Source of the DNA: Caldithrix sp.
GTDB lineage: Bacteria > Zhuqueibacterota > Zhuqueibacteria > Thermofontimicrobiales > Sulfurfontimicrobiaceae
Length of the DNA stretch: 64,000 bases
Reading direction: 5' to 3'
NCBI GenBank assembly: GCA_020722815.1
Contig: DYKB01000001.1
Span: forward strand, 62,001-126,000
In this document: one piece after another, positions 56,521 through 64,000 of the stretch
Layout: every line of letters begins with the position of its first letter
Position numbering within the stretch: the stretch's first letter is position 1
Notes under the pieces: model-generated
Told to the model about the DNA's origin: nothing
The model's database searches: none
Seen by the model: the letters and a program-made list of their open reading frames with translations, nothing else
Position numbers and translations under genes: made by a program

Positions 56521-57558
56521 ATGGAAAAAATTAATTTAAAAGGTTTAACCCTCGAAGAACTGGAACAATTTGTTCTATCAATTAAAGAAAAAAAATTTCG
56601 GGCCGCTCAGCTTTTTGCATGGATTTACCGGCGAAATGTACTGTCATTTGATGTGATGACGGATATGTCGAAATCTTTACGTGAAAAATTGGAAAATATG
56701 GCCTATATTGGTCAATTAACCGCCAGTAATATCCAAAAATCGACTCTTTCAGAAACCCAGAAATTTCTTTTTCAACTCAATGATGGTTTATTCGTTGAAA
56801 GTGTACTGATGGTGGAAGAAAAACGCCGTACAGTTTGCCTTTCCTCACAGGTCGGCTGCGCCCTGGGATGTACTTTTTGCGCTACCGGTACCCTTGGATT
56901 TAAAAGGAATCTGGAAACCTGGGAAATAATTGACCAGTTTTTGGCCATCCAGCGCCTTACCGGTGTTGATATTTCCAATATTGTCATTATGGGAATGGGA
57001 GAACCATTTTTAAATTACGAGGCCGTTCTGAAAGCCTGTCATTTGTTCAATCATCCAGATGGAACCGCGATTGGAAATCGGAGAATTGTGATTTCTACCA
57101 GCGGTATCATTCCACAAATTTATCGTTTTACTGATGAAAAACAGCCTTTTAAATTGGCAATTTCATTGAATTCACCTTTTGATAACCAACGTTCATCAAT
57201 TATGCCAATTAATAAACATCACCCCCTGGAGCGCCTCATCGAAGCGGCCCGATATTACGCCAAAAAATCGCGCCAGCGCATCACTTTTGAATATGTTTTA
57301 CTAAAAAATGTGAATACCCGCCAAGAAGATGCCGACCAGTTAAAAAAATTGTTAAGCGGAATTCCCTGTAAAATCAACCTGATTCCTTACAATGCCATTC
57401 CCGACTCCAACTGGCAGCCGACAATTGAAGAAGTTGAGAAATTTTATTCGTATTTTCTGAATTTTCCCGCAGTCGTTTCAATTCGCTGGAGCAAAGGGCA
57501 GGATATTCAGGCTGCGTGTGGGCAATTAGCCGCTTCAACAGGTGAATTATCAGTATAA
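56521..57558 (+). CDS. rlmN: 23S rRNA (adenine2503-C2)-methyltransferase RlmN
   Basis: The 345-residue radical SAM enzyme has CALGCTFCATG (cluster cysteines, about 118), GMGEPFLNYE, STSGIIPQI, LAISLNSP and the C-terminal methyl-carrying cysteine in AACGQLA (about 335). It methylates A2503 of 23S rRNA and A37 of some tRNAs. It is a single gene converging on mutM with a 28-bp gap. Confidence 0.96.
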   Translation: MEKINLKGLTLEELEQFVLSIKEKKFRAAQLFAWIYRRNVLSFDVMTDMSKSLREKLENMAYIGQLTASNIQKSTLSETQKFLFQLNDGLFVESVLMVEEKRRTVCLSSQVGCALGCTFCATGTLGFKRNLETWEIIDQFLAIQRLTGVDISNIVIMGMGEPFLNYEAVLKACHLFNHPDGTAIGNRRIVISTSGIIPQIYRFTDEKQPFKLAISLNSPFDNQRSSIMPINKHHPLERLIEAARYYAKKSRQRITFEYVLLKNVNTRQEDADQLKKLLSGIPCKINLIPYNAIPDSNWQPTIEEVEKFYSYFLNFPAVVSIRWSKGQDIQAACGQLAASTGELSV

Positions 57559-57586
57559 AAATATTATTTTGCTTAATCATTTACAT

Positions 57587-58393
57587 TTATTTTTGATAAT
57601 GACGGCAAAAATTGGTCAGCTTGCCCTCTGGAGTCAGTTCAGAAATCTTTGTTCCGCAAATCAAACAGGGTTTACCACCCCGGTTATGAACTTTCATAAA
57701 TTCCCGGTTTTCAATGTGGATATCATCACCAATATTTTCCTGAATTTGTTTGATTGAACTTTTTAAGACGATTTTTATTGAGTCATACAATCGATTGACC
57801 TCTTCGGGCGAAAGATCACTACTTTTTCGAAGTGGATTGATGCCGGCATGGAACAAAATTTCATCAGAATATGCATTGCCAATACCAGCGATGAAATGCT
57901 GATTTCGCAAAGTATTTTTAACCATTCCCTGGTAGCGTTGTAGCCCATCCTGCAATTGCATCAATGAAAAATCATCACTCAGCGGTTCCAAACCCAGTTC
58001 CATAAATTGCGGAACAGTCGATAATTCAGTTTCAGTAACAAGATAAATCCGTCCCATGAGTTTCTGATCTAAATAGCGCAATTCCTGATCATTCTCAAAA
58101 CGTATCTGAAAACAGGTAACAGCATTTGTTTTCGTCCTCATTTCGGTGTATTGAAGTCGACCTGAAAGCATAAGGTTGATTATTAAAAATTGATTGGATG
58201 AATTTTTGAAAACCAAAAATTTTCCACTTCTGGTAATCTGAGTGATTTTATTTCCCACCAGAGCGAATCGAAATGAATCCAGCAGGCATCGAAAAACCAG
58301 CGGCTTTTTAACTATAACTTCCTGAATTTTCAAATTAAGAATTCGTTGTTCCAGGAAATTTTTTAGCACCTCAAGTTCTGGAAGTTCGGGCAT
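57587..58393 (-). CDS. mutM: Formamidopyrimidine-DNA glycosylase with altered zinc finger
   Basis: The 268-residue protein begins MPELPELEVL (Pro2 and Glu3 catalytic), with the SGKFLVF lysine near 56 and the helix-two-turn-helix HFIAGIGNAYSDEILFHAGI near 172. The C-terminal zinc finger keeps CLICG but ends TNFCRHYQK, so the fourth cysteine is missing, and the nearby conserved arginine is lysine (EGKLTNFC). It removes oxidised purines such as 8-oxoguanine; zinc binding may be altered or use the histidine. Confidence 0.9.
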   Translation of the reverse strand: MPELPELEVLKNFLEQRILNLKIQEVIVKKPLVFRCLLDSFRFALVGNKITQITRSGKFLVFKNSSNQFLIINLMLSGRLQYTEMRTKTNAVTCFQIRFENDQELRYLDQKLMGRIYLVTETELSTVPQFMELGLEPLSDDFSLMQLQDGLQRYQGMVKNTLRNQHFIAGIGNAYSDEILFHAGINPLRKSSDLSPEEVNRLYDSIKIVLKSSIKQIQENIGDDIHIENREFMKVHNRGGKPCLICGTKISELTPEGKLTNFCRHYQK

Positions 58394-58436
58394 TTACGCT
58401 CCCAATATTGATGAGTCCACTTTAAAAAGTCAATTT

Positions 58437-58521
58437 TATCATTCTGAACGGAGCGAGTCGAAGTGAAGAAACTCTTGTTTTTGATACCTCAAGAGATTCT
58501 TTGCTTCACTCTGAATGACAG
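58437..58521. repeat. Imperfect palindromic repeat
   Basis: TATCATTCTGAACGGAGCGA at the left and ATTCTTTGCTTCACTCTGAA with TGACA at the right form an imperfect hairpin around CTCTTG...CAAGAG. CATTCTGA(A/G)CGGAGCGA with GAAGAATCT is another palindrome type seen dispersed in unrelated bacterial genomes. It lies in the gap between mutM and the deacetylase gene. Confidence 0.6.
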
Positions 58522-58558
58522 GTCATAATCTTACTTGAGTAGTTCATTCATAATTTTT

Positions 58559-59932
58559 TTAAAATGGCATTGAACTGATTTTCGTAAATTCATATCCACG
58601 TACCTGAAGACTATCAATCATCTGGCTGAGAATTTGATATGGGAATTCACCATTTCTTTCTGATCCCAGATGCATTAAAATAATCCCGCCATTCAGTCCA
58701 AATTCACTTCTATCATCAAAATGAATAATCTGATTTAACATTTGCTTGGGGGTTCGATAAAGTTTGGAATTTTTATCCGCCACCCAGTCGAAAGTATCGA
58801 GGCTTAATTTTAGTTTTTTATCAATCGTCCAGCCAATCTGACGATAACCCAATTCAGCAGCCCATTTCCGGATAAGCTCATTGTGTTCCCCATAAGGTGC
58901 GCGCCAGAGAGGCGAAATTTCAGAACCCGTCACTTTTTTAAAGATAACCGCGGTTTCTTCAAGTTCACGATGAACCAATTCCCGGGTGACCTCTGGTCGT
59001 AAATCATGCCGCCGGTTCTGCTCAAAAGTAGTTAAATGCGGATGGTGCCGGGTATGATTACCAATTTCATGGCCATCCTGTAGCATTCGCAAAATTATAT
59101 GCGCATAATTCTGGATAAATCGACCTGTCAGAAAAAATGTCACCTTAATGTTTTTGGCCTTCAAAGTATCCAGAATCGGTAACGCATTGTTATCTAAAAA
59201 ATCCCCGTCAAACGTTAAAGCAACTTTTTTAAAAGAAATTTCACCACGAGTAAAATCATGTGCTAAATAATCAAGGGTTGGAGAATTAAAAGTTATCGCC
59301 AGTTCTTCCAGCGCAATCGTGCGACCAGAGTCACTCAGGGCTTTGATAATAATTTTATTTAAATTTCTGGACAATACGACATTTTTAAAAATAAATTTTC
59401 CATTTTGGGAAAGTGTAACCGCCTGGATTTTTTCATCCTGAAGCAAACAAATGACTGTATTATCCGGAGCTTCACCTTCTAAAGTAATTGTATTTTTGGT
59501 TACCATTGCCGGAATTGCCGGTGTTAATTTTATACTTTGTGGTTGTTCAATATCGGTTTTAATAGTTGAAGGAAGGGGGGGGATCAGTCGGGCTTGCGTT
59601 TTGATTTGATAATAAAAAAAGAAATTCAATATCAAACTCATAATAACAACTAATTTTGTCAAAATAATGAGGCGTGAATTTTTTACAGATCGAACATGAC
59701 TGTCCGCTTCATTTTCCGATGCTGGCTTTTTTGAAAAATAGTTTTTAACTTTGTAAAAGAATTGTTTCATCCCGTGTTTAAAATTGGCCTGCGTTTGTCG
59801 TAGAAAACAGCTATAGCTGCAATAAAGATGATTACGAATGAAATGCTGACAGGCGGCGCAAATATATTCTTCGCAATAAAAGCACTTTCGTTTGGTTGGC
59901 TGGTCGGGATGATTCTTACAGGTAGTTTCCAT
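58559..59932 (-). CDS. Membrane polysaccharide deacetylase with cytoplasmic zinc-finger-like N-terminus
   Basis: The 457-residue protein has a Cys/His-rich N-terminus (residues 5-42: CKNHPD, CFYCEEYICAACQ, HLYCSYSC), a membrane helix (about 87-108), an Ig-like beta domain (about 130-225) and a NodB deacetylase domain (about 240-455). The last has TFDGD, GHEIGNHTRHHPHL and LWRAPYGE, the metal and catalytic motifs of family CE4, which remove N-acetyl groups from glycans. The ATG at 59932 is favoured over a TTG 14 codons upstream; neither has a clear ribosome binding site. DUF4390 is directly upstream. Confidence 0.82.
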   Translation of the reverse strand: METTCKNHPDQPTKRKCFYCEEYICAACQHFIRNHLYCSYSCFLRQTQANFKHGMKQFFYKVKNYFSKKPASENEADSHVRSVKNSRLIILTKLVVIMSLILNFFFYYQIKTQARLIPPLPSTIKTDIEQPQSIKLTPAIPAMVTKNTITLEGEAPDNTVICLLQDEKIQAVTLSQNGKFIFKNVVLSRNLNKIIIKALSDSGRTIALEELAITFNSPTLDYLAHDFTRGEISFKKVALTFDGDFLDNNALPILDTLKAKNIKVTFFLTGRFIQNYAHIILRMLQDGHEIGNHTRHHPHLTTFEQNRRHDLRPEVTRELVHRELEETAVIFKKVTGSEISPLWRAPYGEHNELIRKWAAELGYRQIGWTIDKKLKLSLDTFDWVADKNSKLYRTPKQMLNQIIHFDDRSEFGLNGGIILMHLGSERNGEFPYQILSQMIDSLQVRGYEFTKISSMPF

Positions 59933-59977
59933 AGGTCTAAAACTGGATAAAATAAATTTTATCGCATTAAACAAGGG

Positions 59978-60655
59978 CTAATTTAGCCAAATAATTTTAT
60001 TTTTATCATTCAACCTGAATTCGACATTACGACTGCTCAGTACCTGATCGCCAAAACCGGTAACTGCCAGAATAAATTTGAGAAACCGGTTTTTTGAACT
60101 GGCTTGTGGCGTGGGATACTTTTCAATTTTGTTATTCGGGCTTTTATTACCCTTTAACGCCCGTTCTATTTCTGCTAAATTTTCAATGGACATTGGTCGG
60201 ACAATAAGCCGGACCGTGGCGAAATAGTTTGCATTTTTATGGATTTTTTCGTTAGCACAAATCGTAATTTTTTGATAATTGGAACATATTTCCCGCACGC
60301 GCTGAATGGATGACGTTTTGCGATCTTCATCTGACGACACAATCTGGTAGCGATTATCCCAGGTATCATACGCGAGTTTTATTTGAAAACTTTTTTGATG
60401 GATGAACTGGCTGAATAAAAATGGCCGTTTTTTCCAGATTTCAATTTGAAACTCCATCGTAGAAGTGAAACCACTTCTCAGGCGCTCGATCATGGCATCA
60501 TCAATGATCCCTTCAGCCCGAAAATCGATAACCAGACTCGAATCGACTATCACCAGACTGTCAATAACGATCTGTTTATCCGCTGGTTGGGCGATATTAT
60601 TCAATAACCCCAGGCAGAAAATTATTAAAAAAATATTTTTAAACCAGCGTCCCAT
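59978..60655 (-). CDS. DUF4390 periplasmic protein
   Basis: The 225-residue protein has a signal peptide and the DUF4390 pattern (IDSLVIVDSSLVIDFRAEGI, MIERLRSGFTSTMEFQIEIW, AYDTWDNRYQI, ATVRLIVRPMSIENLAEIE; segments separate). In other phyla this family often sits beside NtrY-type kinases; here the NtrY-like gene is 5 kb away. The role is unknown. Confidence 0.85.
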   Translation of the reverse strand: MGRWFKNIFLIIFCLGLLNNIAQPADKQIVIDSLVIVDSSLVIDFRAEGIIDDAMIERLRSGFTSTMEFQIEIWKKRPFLFSQFIHQKSFQIKLAYDTWDNRYQIVSSDEDRKTSSIQRVREICSNYQKITICANEKIHKNANYFATVRLIVRPMSIENLAEIERALKGNKSPNNKIEKYPTPQASSKNRFLKFILAVTGFGDQVLSSRNVEFRLNDKNKIIWLN

Positions 60656-60706
60656 CGATAAATAATCTCTTATTTAATCCCATGAATCTGAGTTGAACAA
60701 GTCAAT

Positions 60707-61564
60707 TTATTTCTGGAAAGTTAGTGCGACCCACTCCCCCATCTGTTTTTTACGAATCAAACAAAATTTTAATTGCAGGAAATAATCGATTATTTCCTGA
60801 TACTGATTTTCAAGAATCCCGGAAGTAATAAAAAATCCCTGACCATTTAAAAGATCAGGAATAAAATGCCCGATTTCGAGAATGGTTGACTTTTGTATAT
60901 TAGCTAAAATAACGTCAAATTTCAGGTTTTTGTTGCACAAAATATCAATCGTACCCGTCTTTAAAATAATTTTATCGGAACATTTATTCAAACTTAGATT
61001 TTCTACGGCACATTCGGTAGCGATGGGATCATTATCGATGGCGTAAATGGATTGTGCCCCCATAAAAGCGGCAACAATTGCCAGAATCGCTGTACCTGTA
61101 CCAACATCCATCACTATTTTTTTATCCAGCGAAATTTCTTCCATAAGCTGAATAACCAATTGGGTAGTCTCATGCGAACCTGTCCCAAATGCCATTTTCG
61201 GATGAATAATAATCACCTGTTCGGATTTTTGTGGTTGATATTCAATCCATGGTGGCGTTACCACAAATTTCGGGGAAATTTTGATTGGCCGAAATTGATC
61301 CTGCCATTTACGATTCCAGTCCTGATCTTCGACAGGTTGATATTTTACTTCGGTCGAAACATTCTTAAAACCAAGTGATTCAAGTTCCTTTAAATAAATT
61401 GCAACCTTAATTTTAAAATCATCGGAGAAAAGCTGACCTGGTATGTATGCAATGACCTCTTCATTTCCTTCAATACAGCCATCAGCACCTGATTCAAATA
61501 AAAAGTTGGTAATACTCTCTGCATTTTCGGAATTAACGGGAACGCGTACTTCAATCCAGGGCAT
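60707..61564 (-). CDS. prmA: Ribosomal protein L11 methyltransferase
   Basis: The 285-residue protein has an N-terminal L11-recognition domain (WIEVRVPVNSENAE at the start) and a class I methyltransferase domain: PKMAFGTGSHETTQL near 125, VMDVGTGTAILAIVAA near 150 and VILANIQKSTIL near 218. It trimethylates L11. Its ATG shares one base with the stop of the M28 gene (TAATG), so translation is coupled. Confidence 0.93.
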   Translation of the reverse strand: MPWIEVRVPVNSENAESITNFLFESGADGCIEGNEEVIAYIPGQLFSDDFKIKVAIYLKELESLGFKNVSTEVKYQPVEDQDWNRKWQDQFRPIKISPKFVVTPPWIEYQPQKSEQVIIIHPKMAFGTGSHETTQLVIQLMEEISLDKKIVMDVGTGTAILAIVAAFMGAQSIYAIDNDPIATECAVENLSLNKCSDKIILKTGTIDILCNKNLKFDVILANIQKSTILEIGHFIPDLLNGQGFFITSGILENQYQEIIDYFLQLKFCLIRKKQMGEWVALTFQK

Positions 61565-62466
61565 TAGTATTCTCCACGGTAGATGATTTCTAATACAACC
61601 TGACCAACCTTTGCAAGACTTTCCGGACTACATTTATCCGGTGTGTCATGGGTAGTGTGCCAGTATGGATAATCAAAATCGATAATATCGATACAGGGCA
61701 CCCCAACTTCAATCACGCGCAAATGATCGTCCTGTACCTGATATTGTGATTGCGAGATGAATTCAGAAATTCCTAATTGCGCCGCCACTTTCCAGACATA
61801 TTTCACCAAACGCGATGCAAATATTTCGGAGTTTATTTCAGTATATATCTCCAGATTTCGATCCCCGATCATATCCAGTAAAATGCCGAAATCAGGCATG
61901 TTTTGCATCGTTAGTGATTGCGCATACACTTTCGAGCCCAAGGCCCAACTATCATTCTGCTGATAGAGCCCGGCATCTTCTGCATCGAATAAAACTATAT
62001 CAACCTGATAAGGGGGGGGGTTCAGCTTAAAATGATTGGCGATTTCCAGTAAAACAGCCACTCCCGAAGCGCCATCATTCGCTCCCATGACCGGTTCAGT
62101 CCTTTTTGCCTTATCTTCATCCATATCTGACTGGGGACGTGTGTCCCAATGAGCACATAATACCACTTTTCTTTTAGCCGCTGGATTAAATTTAGCAATG
62201 ACATTGACACCACGCATATTTTTCATGGTTCCGGGCAAAAGGTATTGAAATTCCTGTAAAGAGACTTTGGCGGCAAATCTGGAAAGTTCCTGTTCGAAAA
62301 ATTTCAGACAATTTTGATGGCCAACGGAACCGGGAACGCGTGGTCCAAATGTGCACTGCTTTTTGAGATAATCAAAAGCTCTTGTCTTATTAAATACCGG
62401 TGTACGGCTAAAACCCACGTTTGATAACACAGCAATCAAAATAATTAAAAAAATTTTAATTTTCAT
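61564..62466 (-). CDS. M28 family glutaminyl-cyclase-like peptidase
   Basis: The 300-residue protein has a signal peptide and the M28 zinc site: LCAHWDTRP (about 104), GANDGASGVAVLLE (about 128), FDAEDAG (about 162), QVQDDHLRV and YWHTTHDTPDKCSP. The pattern and length fit the glutaminyl-peptide cyclotransferase branch, which caps N-terminal glutamine as pyroglutamate. In T9SS bacteria many exported proteins expose N-terminal Gln after signal cleavage. A run of nine C (G on the plus strand) at 62012-62020 lies in the coding frame. Confidence 0.85.
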   Translation of the reverse strand: MKIKIFLIILIAVLSNVGFSRTPVFNKTRAFDYLKKQCTFGPRVPGSVGHQNCLKFFEQELSRFAAKVSLQEFQYLLPGTMKNMRGVNVIAKFNPAAKRKVVLCAHWDTRPQSDMDEDKAKRTEPVMGANDGASGVAVLLEIANHFKLNPPPYQVDIVLFDAEDAGLYQQNDSWALGSKVYAQSLTMQNMPDFGILLDMIGDRNLEIYTEINSEIFASRLVKYVWKVAAQLGISEFISQSQYQVQDDHLRVIEVGVPCIDIIDFDYPYWHTTHDTPDKCSPESLAKVGQVVLEIIYRGEY

Positions 62467-62494
62467 TTTTCAAGTCAGCTTAAATAAGTGTGAT

Positions 62495-64000
62495 TTAATT
62501 CCCCCGGATTGAAATATTGACATCGATACCAAATTCCTGAAGAGATGTATCACCAATCATCTTATTTTTTGTTTTTCCAACGGTAAAAAACATACCGCCA
62601 GTTACGCGATCACTAAACGAATAGCGCATGGTTGGCTTAAATTCCCATTTTTCATTACTATCTTTTGGAATCCATTTTCCTTCACGGGTCATGAACGATT
62701 CATTACTTGTCGAAGAAAGCGTCAACGACAGGTCGATATTATTTTTCAATTCTTTATTTTTAAATGGCCAAATTGGCAAAGGAATTCGAAAGCCACCTCG
62801 TTTTGAATAATTTGCCGTTAGTGAAAGATCAGAAGACACTCTTTTGTTCGCACCAGTTGCATATTTTTTATTATCATCAATTGATTCACTCATGTTATAT
62901 CGGATATTAACCGTGATATTCTTTTTTAATGTCATGTTCATGCCGACTAAAGGCCGCCAATTTGATGTTGTTGTCACATTGTTAATTTCTGAACTTGAAT
63001 TAGTCCATTTATCACGCGTCTCACCACTATAGGCATGATCTAAACTCACCCGTGTTGCAAATTTATTAATCAAAGGAATTTTTTCCAGACCACTCCATCG
63101 AAATGTCCAATCCGGGAAGGGATTTCCATTAAAATTATTATGCGAAGAACCTCCCGTTTTCTGGGCAGCATTCTGAACATCACTATTAAATTTATAGGCA
63201 AATGTCAATTTCATATTCGTGGAAATATCCAATCCCGACTGTATTGAATAGTTTTCACTCTGGGAAAATGAGCTATTTCTATCACCAGCACTTTCTTCGA
63301 GTGAGATGCCTGGATCGCTTCTCGGTGAGAGGCGATAAGCCCAACTGGGCATCCCTTCCTGTAAACCGGATAAATTACTATTTTCATTACGGCCATAACT
63401 GACTGTGATCTGCTGAAATTTTTTTGTAATAAAATTAAGGCTGGAAACAAAAAATCCAGGCCCCGTCTTTTCTTTCTTTACTTTCGCTTTTGGTTTATCT
63501 TTATCATCTTCTGTTGGTGCCGGCGTTGGACGTCTTCGGGCAGCAGGAGCGGCACTACTAGAAGTGATTTTAAAAATTGAGGACACCATCTGGTTCGGAT
63601 TAAAATTCACATTTCCAGAAATTGACGAACTGCTATTCGCACTCCGACCCAATGACTCCTGCATAATATTATTACTCCAACGAAAGTTTGCGCTATAATT
63701 CACCGTCGTTGTCAGCCAGCGGACAAAATTCGGATTGTATCTCACGCTGAAACTTTGAGCATCACCGGTTTTCGTGCCAAATTTCCCATTAAAAATATCG
63801 GTTATTTTAAGTGTGGAATCCGCATTCATCGCATTTTCCAAATCCGAATCCCAGCTTCGCGTATAATTAAAACCTAAACTTTCAAATAAATTATATCCAC
63901 CCTGAATTTGACGTTTAATATTAAATTGTCGCTTATAACTTTTTTTCCCTTCGGCCGCCAAATCTTCCTTGAGACGGGTTTCGCGAAAATCTCTTGAGTA
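62495..64000 (-). CDS. sprA: SprA/Sov-type T9SS outer-membrane translocon, C-terminal part
   Basis: The minus-strand frame is open to the right edge and encodes the last 501 residues. It is a barrel-type sequence with strand pairs rich in Ser, Thr and Asn, a segment GGFRIPLPIWPF, KNNIDLSLTLSSTSNESF and a close reading SDRVTGGMFFTVGKTKNK, then DVNISIRGN at the end. This tail is typical of SprA (Sov), the giant barrel of about 2,400 residues through which T9SS cargo crosses the outer membrane. The M28 gene follows 28 bp downstream. A low-complexity Ala/Pro/Lys insert lies near 63480-63560. Confidence 0.8.
   Translation of the reverse strand, partial: YSRDFRETRLKEDLAAEGKKSYKRQFNIKRQIQGGYNLFESLGFNYTRSWDSDLENAMNADSTLKITDIFNGKFGTKTGDAQSFSVRYNPNFVRWLTTTVNYSANFRWSNNIMQESLGRSANSSSSISGNVNFNPNQMVSSIFKITSSSAAPAARRRPTPAPTEDDKDKPKAKVKKEKTGPGFFVSSLNFITKKFQQITVSYGRNENSNLSGLQEGMPSWAYRLSPRSDPGISLEESAGDRNSSFSQSENYSIQSGLDISTNMKLTFAYKFNSDVQNAAQKTGGSSHNNFNGNPFPDWTFRWSGLEKIPLINKFATRVSLDHAYSGETRDKWTNSSSEINNVTTTSNWRPLVGMNMTLKKNITVNIRYNMSESIDDNKKYATGANKRVSSDLSLTANYSKRGGFRIPLPIWPFKNKELKNNIDLSLTLSSTSNESFMTREGKWIPKDSNEKWEFKPTMRYSFSDRVTGGMFFTVGKTKNKMIGDTSLQEFGIDVNISIRGN

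Overview
This window is a 64 kb piece of an AT-rich chromosome from a Gram-negative (diderm) bacterium, most likely a member of the FCB superphylum outside the classical Bacteroidetes (Calditrichota, KSB1 or Marinimicrobia-like). Three things support this. There is the C-terminal part of a SprA-type type IX secretion (T9SS) translocon at the right edge. There is a 1666-residue protein ending in a YQNYPNPFN-type T9SS sorting domain. There are also heptose/LPS genes, BamA-like barrels and a gldA/F/G-like ABC cluster. The recognisable promoters are sigma70-like (TTGnnn, 17 bp, TAnnnT) rather than the Bacteroidetes -33/-7 type. I see no rRNA, tRNA, CRISPR array, prophage or intact insertion sequence; it looks like core chromosome with some accessory genes.

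Layout. 1-5.8 kb: end of an unrecognised gene, a THEP1-type NTPase, a thioredoxin-like protein, a serine hydrolase, DUF3467, an RsbW-like kinase and a large outer-membrane protein. 5.5-9.5 kb: ftsB, enolase and a HEAT-repeat protein overlapping the enolase start. 9.8-11.3 kb: a two-domain membrane protein that looks like a fused polyprenol kinase plus polyprenyl-phosphate kinase. 11.5-20.2 kb (plus strand): BamA-like barrel, rsmE, HIT, rpsU, yqeY, cvpA, mutS2, a second BamA-like barrel and a dUTPase-fold protein. 20.3-22.6 kb: a frameshifted Ca2+/cation antiporter, two palindromic repeat elements and a class II glutamine amidotransferase. 22.6-27 kb: lysine catabolism by the saccharopine route (SDH and LKR as separate genes) and an ornithine-type aminotransferase. 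27-33.2 kb: sugar isomerase, secreted TPP-II-like subtilase, FHA protein and lspA. 33.3-39.8 kb: a giant T9SS-secreted repeat protein and, directly upstream, a sigma54 activator. 40-45.7 kb: an orphan EcfA-like ATPase, a TPR/TlpA-like lipoprotein, hldE and gmhA. 45.9-50.5 kb: gldA/F/G-like ABC operon with DUF4340. 50.8-56.3 kb: moxR, DUF58, NtrY-like kinase, DUF3108 and a glycosyltransferase. 56.5-64 kb: rlmN, mutM, a zinc-finger polysaccharide deacetylase, DUF4390, prmA, an M28 glutaminyl-cyclase-like protein and SprA.

The most interesting unit is at 33.3-39.8 kb. The giant gene has a -24/-12 sigma54 promoter with exact spacing 60 bp upstream of its best start codon, and the neighbouring upstream gene encodes a GAFTGA-containing sigma54 activator without a receiver domain. 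The product carries thirteen Ig-like units of 100 residues each (the first has 101) between a fibronectin III domain and a T9SS tail. This looks like a locally controlled surface or secreted adhesin. The fused polyprenol-kinase protein and the receiver-less MoxR/DUF58/histidine-kinase operon are the next most interesting.
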